Source: Bacteroides sp. 51 (GTDB lineage Bacteria > Bacteroidota > Bacteroidia > Bacteroidales > Bacteroidaceae). Taken from it: a stretch of 64,000 nucleotides of DNA. Both the position numbers and the translations under genes were made by a program. Below are positions 52,076 to 60,420 of this stretch, in pieces. A model generated the notes under the pieces. That model saw only the letters and a program-made list of their open reading frames with translations. It was not told the DNA's origin and did no database searches. Location: the NCBI RefSeq assembly GCF_010500965.1, contig NZ_QVMI01000008.1, forward strand, positions 54,398-118,397, given 5' to 3'. The first letter of the stretch is position 1, and each line of letters begins with the position of its first letter.

Positions 52076-55000
52076 TTATTTACTTTCATAATTCATTAAC
52101 TCTAATGGTCCCAACAAGCCAGCTGGTAATAATGCTTTATCCGATCGCCGGTACTTTCCGTTCGTCCAGATTCCTTCAAATGGAGCCTTGCCATTGTCTA
52201 GGCCATTCAGTGCATTTGCCCAGGTATTTGCGACTATAATTTCCAGTTGATTCTTGCCTTTCTTCAAAGCATGAGTGATATCGGCACGATAAGGAGCGGT
52301 CCATACCGTTCCGCAATCTATACCATTTACACGAACGGTTGCTACATTGGCCACTTCGCCCAGGGCGAGGTAAACATCACCTTTAACCCTACCCTTCCAT
52401 TTGAAAGTTGTGGTGTACGTAGCCGTGCCCGAATAATATTTTATTGCGTCATCTGCTTCGTTGCTCCAGTCGAAAAGCTGTTCTTTCGTAACGCTCCGTT
52501 CTATTGCGGGAAAATCAACCTGCCAGGATTTAACCTCCAGCGGAATGTTTTTTTTCAGTTCTTTATTATCTGCCTCTAACAGCTGAATATTCTCTTTCAT
52601 GAACACAACAAAAACAGACTCGCTGGCATCCAGCGTTAAAGGTACAGTGGTGCGTTTGCCGTCCTGATTCCAACTGGCGGGAATGGTAATTTCTCCTGTA
52701 ACCGGGTTCCAGAGTTGGGGCTGACCGTTGTCGATGCGTAATGAAGCATTAAAGCTCACTTTCTTATCTTTTTGGTTGGCTATGAAGTAAATATCCGCTT
52801 CTTCGCCACTGCGATGCGTCCATGCAATATGGGCAGGAACAATCACATCGCGTTCCAGTTGATACGCAGCAAAGTCTTCGGCTTTGTACGGCAGTGTAGG
52901 AATGATAACTCCCCCCTTGCGTAACTCTTCTATTTTGGCCAGTACCTCATCCGAAAGCGGACGAAGATCGGGACTCATCGGGCGAGGCAACGGAAGTACT
53001 ACCACCTTATATGATGCACCTCCCGGCAGTACCATACGGCCATCCTGAACAGTGGAACGATTCAGTAAGACATCCTGATTGAACGAGTCGTAGGCATATC
53101 CACGCAGGGGGTTCACCCAATCTTCGGGAACGGTCATATTGGCCGACTGGCTGACTCCGACAATACTGCGAACGGGCAGATCGACGTTTGCCAGACGTTG
53201 TCGTTCGCGCTCAACCTTTTGGGGGCCGAACAATCCGGGCAACGAGGGGACTAAACGCTCGGGAAGTATTGCCCGGCGAGGCATTTCTCCTCCTGTAAAC
53301 ACACCGATATCCACCACCGGATGACCATATTGCAGAAGCGTTTGGCAACGGGCGGCGTAATCTGTAAATGCTTTTGCACCGTTAGGCCACCAGGTTTGGT
53401 CGCGCTGAAAAAAGATTCCGATGCCATCGAGCGTCATACCCGGTTTACGATCCATAAAAGGATTGTGCACCATGACGTGATATACCAGCCGGTTGATTCC
53501 CAGGGCATAATTGCGATCGAGCATACTTTTCAGCATTCCCGGGTGTTCATCCCACGTACCGCGTACTTGTGTGAACCCTTCGGCTTGAATAATGTTTTTC
53601 CCGTAAATTCGTCCGCCGCTGATAGCATCGAGCATGTCGTTGAATTTATCGTGAGTGGGACTGTTGAACCAGAATTCGCCCATCGGTAAATCGACTTTCT
53701 TATAGTGCATCATACCATCCGTAATCATAGTGGGCGCCACACATTCGGCCGTAAACTCACATTCGTATTCTTTGGCAGCTTCGGCCATTACTTCATAGAA
53801 GACATCGGTGACCAGTTCGCCCATTGTTGTACGCACATCGCGCAATACATCCTCGGAAGTAGTCACACGATCAACGGGAATGCCGGCATACAACAGCAGG
53901 TAGGGCATCAGGTCGTATCCGCGACGGTTCTTAAATTCTTCAGCAAAATTCCGGCTCCAGTTCTGGGTTCCGCACTCCCAACTGTCGATATAAAGATATT
54001 TAAGCGTGCGGCGGGTGACTTCCTCATCTGTATTGCGATGTACGGCGCCAAACCAATTATCAATCTGTTTCTTTACGGCGGCTCTGCTGAATTTATCACA
54101 CTCCAAGCCCTTCCCTGCTCCGCCCGTAGCATTGGTATGCCCGGTAGATGTGTGCCCGATACGAACGATTTTCCAGGTTATGCCCTGTGGCAGTGTGGTG
54201 GTTAACACTCCATTCCTCATGTGCGAGGTAAGATCGATGATATCTTCTTTGCGAATGCAGTCGGAATCACTTAATTCCAAGGGTGAAGTAGCCGGAGCAA
54301 CGCGCCATACATAGCCTGCTTTTCCTTCCCATTGATTCAGGCGAGGTTCGGTATGTAGCCAGATTTTACCTAATTTCAGGTTAGGTTTCCATTTGGCATC
54401 ATTCATATCTTCCGATCCGGGATCAGAGCCTGCCGGATTCCAGTAGAAGCGGAAGTAACGGGCTGTAGTGGGAGGAATGGCATGGGTATTATTAAAATCA
54501 TAATCCTGCCAACCTTGCCGGGCAGGAACCAGTCGTTTGACTAACCGGAAATTCACTCCGTCATCGCTGGCCATCACCTTAAGGTTTTGCGACTGATAGT
54601 TATTTGCAATCTTATCTATCTCAATGTTGCGACAGGTATAAGGCTCTTCGAATGCATACTGAATCCACGCACCATCTGATTTAGGATCAATGGCAGTGGA
54701 CCGCGCCCGGTAGAATCCGTCGGAATATTCAATTTCTTTGGAATAGGTAATCACCGGACGGGCACGTTGCTCCATTTCCGGATAAACACCTTGCGGAATG
54801 GGATAGGCCAACAGAGCAATGTCTTTGTAATATTCCTCACGGGTTTCCGGTTGATCAAGTTCCAATTTATAGATATAGCCACCCTGAACGATAGTGTCGG
54901 TAAAGACAATCTTTTGCATCGACTCTGCGGGAGTAATCCAGGGTCCACCAGCCAAGGCAAATCCATCGCAAATATGCATACCCAGTTTCAAATCCAAGCG

Positions 55001-55348
55001 GTCAGCCTCGTTTATTGCATGTTTCACATTCTCCCACCACTGGGGCGTGAGTTGAGGAGCAGGATTCGGATAAGCAGGACCCTGTTCGGGCGTTTTAATA
55101 TGTACCATATAAGCGCCGCCTAAGCCAATTTCTTTCATGGCTTCCAGATCGGCCGTAAGTGCTTCCTTTGAACTTGCACCGAACATCCAGTACCACAGCG
55201 TAAAAGGTTTAGCCTCGCCCGAAGGGTTTTGAAACTGTTGGTATAAAGACGTTTGCGCGCTTACTCCTTGCCCCATCAGAACCAAAACAAGGCTAAGCGC
55301 AAAGACCAAACGGAATGGTAGCTGTATAATGTATCTTTTCATATTCAT
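52076..55348 (-). CDS. GH106-type alpha-L-rhamnosidase
   Basis: 1090 residues from the ATG at 55348; an in-frame ATG at 55378 would put ten residues ahead of the signal peptide (RYIIQLPFRLVFALSLVLVL). GH106-like start: FQNPSGEAKPFTLWYWMFGA and GLGGAYMVHIKTPEQG, then GMHICDGFALAGGPWI. The barrel contains YIDSWECGTQNWSRNFAEEF and ECEFTAECVAPTMITDGMMH, with acidic residues in the positions expected for this metal-dependent family, and MVHNPFMDRKPGMTLDG. The C-terminal beta-sandwich has TVRVNGIDCGTVWTAPYRAD. It removes terminal alpha-L-rhamnose. First gene of the leftward enzyme operon. Confidence 0.87.
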   Translation of the reverse strand: MNMKRYIIQLPFRLVFALSLVLVLMGQGVSAQTSLYQQFQNPSGEAKPFTLWYWMFGASSKEALTADLEAMKEIGLGGAYMVHIKTPEQGPAYPNPAPQLTPQWWENVKHAINEADRLDLKLGMHICDGFALAGGPWITPAESMQKIVFTDTIVQGGYIYKLELDQPETREEYYKDIALLAYPIPQGVYPEMEQRARPVITYSKEIEYSDGFYRARSTAIDPKSDGAWIQYAFEEPYTCRNIEIDKIANNYQSQNLKVMASDDGVNFRLVKRLVPARQGWQDYDFNNTHAIPPTTARYFRFYWNPAGSDPGSEDMNDAKWKPNLKLGKIWLHTEPRLNQWEGKAGYVWRVAPATSPLELSDSDCIRKEDIIDLTSHMRNGVLTTTLPQGITWKIVRIGHTSTGHTNATGGAGKGLECDKFSRAAVKKQIDNWFGAVHRNTDEEVTRRTLKYLYIDSWECGTQNWSRNFAEEFKNRRGYDLMPYLLLYAGIPVDRVTTSEDVLRDVRTTMGELVTDVFYEVMAEAAKEYECEFTAECVAPTMITDGMMHYKKVDLPMGEFWFNSPTHDKFNDMLDAISGGRIYGKNIIQAEGFTQVRGTWDEHPGMLKSMLDRNYALGINRLVYHVMVHNPFMDRKPGMTLDGIGIFFQRDQTWWPNGAKAFTDYAARCQTLLQYGHPVVDIGVFTGGEMPRRAILPERLVPSLPGLFGPQKVERERQRLANVDLPVRSIVGVSQSANMTVPEDWVNPLRGYAYDSFNQDVLLNRSTVQDGRMVLPGGASYKVVVLPLPRPMSPDLRPLSDEVLAKIEELRKGGVIIPTLPYKAEDFAAYQLERDVIVPAHIAWTHRSGEEADIYFIANQKDKKVSFNASLRIDNGQPQLWNPVTGEITIPASWNQDGKRTTVPLTLDASESVFVVFMKENIQLLEADNKELKKNIPLEVKSWQVDFPAIERSVTKEQLFDWSNEADDAIKYYSGTATYTTTFKWKGRVKGDVYLALGEVANVATVRVNGIDCGTVWTAPYRADITHALKKGKNQLEIIVANTWANALNGLDNGKAPFEGIWTNGKYRRSDKALLPAGLLGPLELMNYESK

Positions 55349-55671
55349 TCTAGTTCTTAGAGACGGATAATGTGACATTTTGTACTCTAAATTAATAAAA
55401 CTAATGCTGAAATCAAAAGAAACGATAGAGCGGTAAGCAGAAAAGTAGTGTGGATTATTGTAGTTGCATTAAAGTTCTTTATCTATAACGAAGTGTAGAG
55501 TGTATATCTGCACTTTACGAATAAAGAGATTGTACGCAATGAATACCGTCGCCCCATATTAAACAATCATTAATGTAAGTATTACTAAAAAGATAGACGG
55601 ACGAAAAAGTAATTTGTACCTTGCCGCTTCAAATTTTATCCTTATTTTTATCCCCTGTTAAATAAAGCTCC
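55349..55671. other. Intergenic region between divergent GH106 and the 55672 gene
   Basis: About 320 AT-rich bp between divergent genes. It should hold the HTCS-controlled promoter of the GH106 operon, but I see no TAnnTTTG box on the minus strand and no clear direct repeat that would mark an HTCS site. Confidence 0.4.
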
Positions 55672-56478
55672 ATGAGATTCATCTACATTTTAATCTTCTT
55701 ATTCTCCTTGCAGGTCGTAGCAGTTAGTCAAAACACACCACTGACCGGCAGGCAGTTAAAAACCAAGCTAGATTCTATCCTGGTGGAAGGCAATTTATTA
55801 TATTACTACGAAAAAGCCACCTGGGTGGCCTACGACATGGCCTATAGCGATCCTTTGATTAGAAGTAAATTCGAAAGCTACCTGACGTATCAAACCGGAA
55901 AGTCCATTAAAACCATCATTCTAGGAAAGAATCTCGAAAAGTGCGTGGCCGAATATACATTTATTACAGACTATGACACCCCCGACTTCACCCAGTTTGA
56001 GGAAAGGCCATTGTCTCCATACGAGAAAAAACTGATCTATATGCGTGAGCGTATTATGAATCAACTCGGAAAGGAAGAATACGACATTCAGGTACCAGAG
56101 GGATTCAGTCTGAATTTTATACTTCTCCCTTTTGAAAAGAAATATAAACTATACATCCTGACAGGCACCTCCCAGCCCAACATCATTCCTTTTGGAAACG
56201 ACTACCTGTTTATAACCGACGATTATGGAAACATCGAAAAGTGGCGAAAGTTTCATACCGAACTGATTCCCATTGAGATTGGACAAAACAGTAGGAATAT
56301 CACTCAGATTATGCACACCCATACTTCATCCAATCCATTGATATCGGCTACAGATATTTGTACATTCATGCTGTATGGTCCACTGTATGACCTGGAAGAA
56401 CTTATAGTCATTTCAGAAGACAGGGATATGCTGTACGACATGGATTCGAATACAATTCTGGTAAAGGATAAGCCGTAA
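55672..56478 (+). CDS. Secreted protein of unknown function with JAMM-like metal motif
   Basis: 268 residues with signal peptide MRFIYILIFLFSLQVVAVSQ. I recognise no named family. Near the C-terminus it carries HTHTSSNPLISATD (His215, His217, Ser225, Asp228), which fits the JAB1/MPN/JAMM pattern H-x-H-x7-S-x2-D and closely resembles RadC-type HxHPSGxPxPSxxD. The preceding region NIEKWRKFHTELIPIEIGQN supplies Glu residues that could serve as the upstream general base. If real, it would be a zinc peptidase exported to the periplasm, which is unusual for JAMM proteins. It stands alone on the plus strand between two minus-strand units. Confidence 0.65.
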   Translation: MRFIYILIFLFSLQVVAVSQNTPLTGRQLKTKLDSILVEGNLLYYYEKATWVAYDMAYSDPLIRSKFESYLTYQTGKSIKTIILGKNLEKCVAEYTFITDYDTPDFTQFEERPLSPYEKKLIYMRERIMNQLGKEEYDIQVPEGFSLNFILLPFEKKYKLYILTGTSQPNIIPFGNDYLFITDDYGNIEKWRKFHTELIPIEIGQNSRNITQIMHTHTSSNPLISATDICTFMLYGPLYDLEELIVISEDRDMLYDMDSNTILVKDKP

Positions 56479-56522
56479 AGCACATTTACACCAATATGGG
56501 TACAATAGGAGAAAGAATAGTG

Positions 56523-56744
56523 TTAATCTATTTTTCCTCTTTTTATTTCATTCTTCAGATAACTATACACATGAGTCGAACTTTCATAATATAATCCGGT
56601 TTCGGTATCCACCAAACGATCATACAGTTCAGAGTTGTACACAGTAGCAAAAGCATCTAATAAGGATAACTTAAAATCCCGCATAAGAAAAGACACAAGT
56701 TTCTGCACTCTGGATTGAATTAAAAAACGTTCCTCCTTGCTCAT
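56523..56744 (-). CDS. DUF3791-like small protein (second copy)
   Basis: 73 residues, mostly helical (EERFLIQSRVQKLVSFLMRD, then DAFATVYNSELYDRLVDTET). It resembles DUF3791 small proteins that accompany DUF3990 genes. It overlaps the DUF3990 gene by 4 bp (ATGA) and is last in a three-gene cassette. It is probably an antitoxin or part of the neutralising complex; its sequence is well diverged from the first DUF3791-like protein, so it is not a recent duplicate. Confidence 0.65.
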   Translation of the reverse strand: MSKEERFLIQSRVQKLVSFLMRDFKLSLLDAFATVYNSELYDRLVDTETGLYYESSTHVYSYLKNEIKRGKID

Positions 56745-57220
56745 AATCGTTTATTCAGTTTTAATATTGCTTTTTCTGTTCCAAAAAAGTATTGATTATT
56801 AAGCTTTCGATACGTAAGTTCTTTGACTAAAATATCAAGCTCTATCAATCCCTGCTCATACCGCTCTAGTTGAAAAGCTACTCCATCATCAGCAACAGGC
56901 CCAATAACCACATCGTATACATGATTATTTTTACGCTCTTCATTATTTCTATTTGCTAAAATAAAGAGAGCCCATTCTTCTGTTGGTATTTCAAATCTCT
57001 TCACTGATAAAGTTCCATCATTCAAGAGAGTTTCATCAAAAAAATATGATGTAACAACCGGCGTTCCTTTTCTTGCTAGCTTTACTCTTCGTACAGCCAT
57101 ATCTTTAGCTTGTGCTTCAAAATCAGTTAAATAAAAACCACATCCAAAATCTTTACCAACTTGACATTGTAACAGATCTATAGAGTTAATCTCCATATTT
57201 GAGCCATGATATAATATCAT
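56741..57220 (-). CDS. DUF3990-family protein, likely ADP-ribosyltransferase-fold toxin
   Basis: 159 residues. The start MILYHGSNMEI, then KDFGCGFYLTDFEAQAKDMA, ALFILANRNNEE, and YDVVIGPVADDGVAFQ follow the DUF3990 pattern. The HG near the start and the GFYLT block resemble motifs I and II of ADP-ribosyltransferase folds, which bind NAD+. It sits between two DUF3791-like genes with 4-bp overlaps on both sides, and the cassette has an inverted-repeat operator over its promoter. All of this is characteristic of a toxin-antitoxin module in which this is the toxin. The target is unknown. Confidence 0.75.
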   Translation of the reverse strand: MILYHGSNMEINSIDLLQCQVGKDFGCGFYLTDFEAQAKDMAVRRVKLARKGTPVVTSYFFDETLLNDGTLSVKRFEIPTEEWALFILANRNNEERKNNHVYDVVIGPVADDGVAFQLERYEQGLIELDILVKELTYRKLNNQYFFGTEKAILKLNKRL

Positions 57221-57441
57221 CCTATTTCCCCCCCATTACTCTTGCAGATTGTCACTAAATCTTTCACAGCATCACGAATAGACAATAAATGTTCTGCTTC
57301 ATAACATTTATCTAAAAACTCCAAACCTTTAAAGCGTCTCAAATATGAATATGCCTCTTTGGAAGACAATTCATATTTATCAGCAAACGCATTGATGCAA
57401 TAATTGATATAAGTGATTTTATTATCTAATTTATTGTCCAT
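57217..57441 (-). CDS. DUF3791-like small protein (first copy), candidate antitoxin
   Basis: 74 residues. KITYINYCINAFADKYELSS followed by KEAYSYLRRFKGLEFLDKCY and a C-terminal helix matches the DUF3791 look. It is the first gene of the cassette and overlaps the DUF3990 gene by 4 bp. The order antitoxin before toxin, with coupling, is usual in type II modules. It might bind the operator at 57473-57503, though I see no definite DNA-binding motif. Confidence 0.68.
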   Translation of the reverse strand: MDNKLDNKITYINYCINAFADKYELSSKEAYSYLRRFKGLEFLDKCYEAEHLLSIRDAVKDLVTICKSNGGEIG

Positions 57442-57472
57442 ATTAAAATTTATGTTTCTCTTAATATAAGTA

Positions 57473-57515
57473 TATCACAATACAAATATAACACATTGTG
57501 ATAAACAAATACAAA
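57473..57515 (-). promoter_or_regulatory. Promoter with overlapping inverted-repeat operator for the DUF3791-DUF3990 cassette
   Basis: TATCACAAT (57473-57481) and ATTGTGATA (57495-57503) form a perfect 9-bp inverted repeat 13 bp apart. Between the arms lies a minus-strand -7 box, TATATTTG (57483-57490). A -33 TTTG (57512-57515) stands 21 bp upstream of it, matching Bacteroides spacing. A repressor bound to the arms would cover the promoter. Confidence 0.6.
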
Positions 57516-57561
57516 TTCATTCTGGTTTTATAATACCAAAACCTCCTGGATACAAATCAAG

Positions 57562-57595
57562 AAAGCCGGAATCCTCTACTGAAGATTCCGGCTTT
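57562..57595 (-). terminator. Intrinsic terminator of the polysaccharide operon
   Basis: AAAGCCGGAATC (57562-57573) and GATTCCGGCTTT (57584-57595) form a perfect 12-bp stem with a 10-nt loop, 33 bp past the stop of the aminotransferase gene. Confidence 0.85.
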
Positions 57596-57628
57596 ATATA
57601 TAATACCACTATTATTAGCGTTACGTTT

Positions 57629-58756
57629 CTATGATTTTATAACCTCCACCACACGTCTAATATCCTCATCTGTCAGTGTTGGCCCGGAAGGTAAACAAAG
57701 TCCAATATCAAACAAATGTTCACTTGTTCCGTTCACATAAGCAGGAGCATCCGCAAATACCGGTTGAAGATGCATCGGCTTCCACAATGGACGCGTTTCT
57801 ATATTGTTTTGCTCCATAGACAAACGAATATCCTCACGAGTCTGCCCAGCGAGTTGAGGATCTACAAGAATACACGTCAACCAGAAATTTGATTTGTATT
57901 CATTAGATGGATTCTGCATCACAGTAATCCCTACTACATCTTTCAATAAATCACTGTATAATTCATGAATAGCTCTTCTTCGGGCTATGTGTTCATCAAG
58001 AACAAACATCTGTCCCCGGCCAATGCCCGCACAAATATTGCTCATCCGGTAATTGTATCCAATATGCGAATGTTGATAATATGGCGCAATATCACGTGCC
58101 TGAGTAGCAAAGAACATCGTCCGCCCAGCTTCTTCTTCTGTCCTGCAAACCAAGGCCCCACCACCGGAAGTCGTAATCATCTTATTCCCGTTAAAGGATA
58201 ATACCCCCAATTCGCCAAATGTGCCACATCTTTTTCCATTCAGTTCGGAGCCAATAGCTTCCGCCGCATCTTCCAGAACAGGGATATCATACCGATTAGC
58301 TACCCCCATAATCTTATCCATCTTTGCCGGCATGCCATAAAGATGTACCGGAATAATAGCTTTAGGTAACTTACCCGTTTTCCGTAAGCGATCTTTAATA
58401 GCTTCTTCAAGTAAAACCGGATCCATATTCCAGGTATCTTTCTCACTATCTACAAACACCGGTTTTGCTCCCAGATACATTATCGGATTGGCAGATGCTG
58501 CAAAAGTAAAGCTTTGACAAATCACCTCATCACCCACTCCTACGCCTAAAAGGACAAGCCCTAAATGAATCGCAGCAGTTCCGGAGCTTAAAGCTACAAC
58601 ATGCCGATTATCTCCTAAATAGTCAGAAAGATCTTTTTCAAAACCATTTACATTAGGTCCTAAGGGTACGACCCAATTAGTGTCAAAAGCCTCTTTTATA
58701 AATTCTTGTTCATGCTCTCCCATGTGAGCCAGGGAGAGCCAAATACGGTTATTCAT
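57629..58756 (-). CDS. DegT/DnrJ/EryC1/StrS sugar aminotransferase
   Basis: 375 residues. PLP-dependent transamination of a nucleotide-linked keto sugar. Motifs: VALSSGTAAIHLGLVLLGVG, FAASANPIMYLGAKPVFVDS, VLEDAAEAIGSELNGKRCG, and the PLP Lys in LSFNGNKMITTSGGGAL near residue 190. C-terminal ETRPLWKPMHLQPVF is family typical. In PglE-like enzymes of this size the product is a 4-amino sugar; with the sugar transferase at 58945 it could supply the first sugar of the repeat unit. Last gene of the surface-polysaccharide operon, followed by a terminator. Confidence 0.92.
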   Translation of the reverse strand: MNNRIWLSLAHMGEHEQEFIKEAFDTNWVVPLGPNVNGFEKDLSDYLGDNRHVVALSSGTAAIHLGLVLLGVGVGDEVICQSFTFAASANPIMYLGAKPVFVDSEKDTWNMDPVLLEEAIKDRLRKTGKLPKAIIPVHLYGMPAKMDKIMGVANRYDIPVLEDAAEAIGSELNGKRCGTFGELGVLSFNGNKMITTSGGGALVCRTEEEAGRTMFFATQARDIAPYYQHSHIGYNYRMSNICAGIGRGQMFVLDEHIARRRAIHELYSDLLKDVVGITVMQNPSNEYKSNFWLTCILVDPQLAGQTREDIRLSMEQNNIETRPLWKPMHLQPVFADAPAYVNGTSEHLFDIGLCLPSGPTLTDEDIRRVVEVIKS

Positions 58757-58944
58757 TGTTATAAGTCTTAATTATCTTACATCTTATCAACTTCCTCGTG
58801 ACTTCCGACGAACATAATATGGGATAGTCAGGAAAATGATTAGTTCTTTTATTATCGTCAAGCAAAGTTTTAATTGTTTCATTATTTGTGCGTAAAACAG
58901 CAAGGAGTGACCTTAAGTAAAAAGATAGAAGAAAGAAGAATTAT

Positions 58945-59535
58945 TCACAAATCCCTACCTAATACTGTATAAATAATAATCTTGATATCATACCAAAACG
59001 ACCAATTATCCAAATACGCAATATTGATCCTTACCTTATCAGGAAATAACACTTCATCATTATATCTCTGTGGATCATTCTGCTCAGCCAGCAATTCTTC
59101 CTCGTTACGATACTTCAAACTAGCCGGCCCCGTGATTCCAGGTTTTAGTAATAGCATTCTACGGTCACTCCCCTCTAATCTGTCTGCATATCCAGGCACA
59201 TCTGGTCGTGGTCCAACAATACTCATATCACCTTTAAGGACATTCCAAAGCTCAGGCAATTCATCCAGTTTATATTTTCTCAAGAAAGCCCCGAAAGGTG
59301 TTATACGACTTTCTCCTTTCACAGAGACAGAACTTCCTGAATGGGATACCAACATAGATCGAAATTTGTACATGGTGAATATGTTGCCGTGTTTTCCTAT
59401 TCTTTTTTGCTTAAAGAAAACAGGTCCTTTAGGCATTTTTATCAAAATGAGAAAATATATCAATAGTAATAAGGGAAAAAGAATTATCAATCCCAAAAAG
59501 CTGAACAGTTTATCAAAAATGTATTTAAAGGTCAT
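58945..59535 (-). CDS. Initiating sugar-phosphate transferase (bacterial sugar transferase, PglC-like)
   Basis: 196 residues, the short monotopic form. An N-terminal hydrophobic segment (LGLIILFPLLLLIYFLILIK) precedes PVFFKQKRIGKHGNIFTMYK and FRSM; KLDELPELWNVLKGDMSIVG and PRPDVPGY form the core, and LLKPGITGPASLKYRNEEEL follows. It moves a sugar phosphate from a UDP-sugar to undecaprenyl phosphate and so starts the repeat unit. The start lies 3 bp from the LicD gene. A 188-bp gap separates it from the aminotransferase gene; I see nothing in that gap. Confidence 0.93.
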   Translation of the reverse strand: MTFKYIFDKLFSFLGLIILFPLLLLIYFLILIKMPKGPVFFKQKRIGKHGNIFTMYKFRSMLVSHSGSSVSVKGESRITPFGAFLRKYKLDELPELWNVLKGDMSIVGPRPDVPGYADRLEGSDRRMLLLKPGITGPASLKYRNEEELLAEQNDPQRYNDEVLFPDKVRINIAYLDNWSFWYDIKIIIYTVLGRDL

Positions 59536-59538
59536 AAC

Positions 59539-60420
59539 TTAGATGAGGTATTTTTCGTCTGGATAATTATTAATAGGAGAATATGTGGGAAAATCGTTTA
59601 AACTCCATGCCTCGGCATGTTGTTCATATTTTATTCTCTCCTTTGATGGTACTTTCATATAATCGCCAAATCGATCAGTTAAAAAGCTCTCTATGCCTAT
59701 TGGTACATGTAAATGTATTGTCTCAAAGGGCGCTTTTACTGATGATTCGAAATACTTCTTTTTATAAGTACCATTTTTAAGACGTGCTTTTCCTAAATAA
59801 TTACAGTAGAAATCACTTTCTTGCGCTCTATATTTATAGACTTGTTTCAACCCGGTCTTCAACAAGAATCTTTTCGGAAAAAGTCTCATGATTTTCAAAA
59901 CCAAAGCAACTCCTCCTTTTTTTCGAGAATAGCTTCTATTACACAATCCTTTTAATATTATATATTTAGCCCAAGCGTATTGTATATATCTTTTCACCCT
60001 ATTGTTAGGACATGAATGTAATATGAAGATATCAACAAATATCCCTTGATGAATTTTCCATTTTTTTAGATCTAGCTCAATATATGATGAATGATTCAAA
60101 CGCACTTTGGCTATAGTAATCATTCCTTCTGAGGCACCCCATTCTTGAAGATAAAATCTTTCTTTATCACCATAAGTTTGGAACAAATCACGAAATTTCT
60201 CATAATTGCTTGGGGTCATAAATATATCCAAATCATCATCCCAAGGAATAAATCCTTTATGACGTTTTGCACCCAGCATAGACCCACCCATTAAACAATA
60301 ATTTATGTTGTATTTATGGCAAAAAAAATCAATGTATCCCATTATATTCAAGATGACATTTTGAAGTTCTTTTAAGTTGTAGTCATCTTCAATATTATCT
60401 CGCATTAACCAATTACTCAT
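59539..60420 (-). CDS. LicD-family phosphotransferase
   Basis: 293 residues. The nucleotidyltransferase-like core is clear: YCLMGGSMLGAKRHKGFIPW followed by DDDLDIFMTPSNYEKF, with the catalytic Asp cluster, and VDIFILHSCPNNRVKRY. LicD proteins transfer phosphocholine or other alcohol phosphates from a CDP donor to glycans. A TagD-like cytidylyltransferase is in the same operon, which fits a CDP-alcohol donor. The start overlaps the end of the 60413 gene by 8 bp. AT-rich. Confidence 0.9.
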   Translation of the reverse strand: MSNWLMRDNIEDDYNLKELQNVILNIMGYIDFFCHKYNINYCLMGGSMLGAKRHKGFIPWDDDLDIFMTPSNYEKFRDLFQTYGDKERFYLQEWGASEGMITIAKVRLNHSSYIELDLKKWKIHQGIFVDIFILHSCPNNRVKRYIQYAWAKYIILKGLCNRSYSRKKGGVALVLKIMRLFPKRFLLKTGLKQVYKYRAQESDFYCNYLGKARLKNGTYKKKYFESSVKAPFETIHLHVPIGIESFLTDRFGDYMKVPSKERIKYEQHAEAWSLNDFPTYSPINNYPDEKYLI

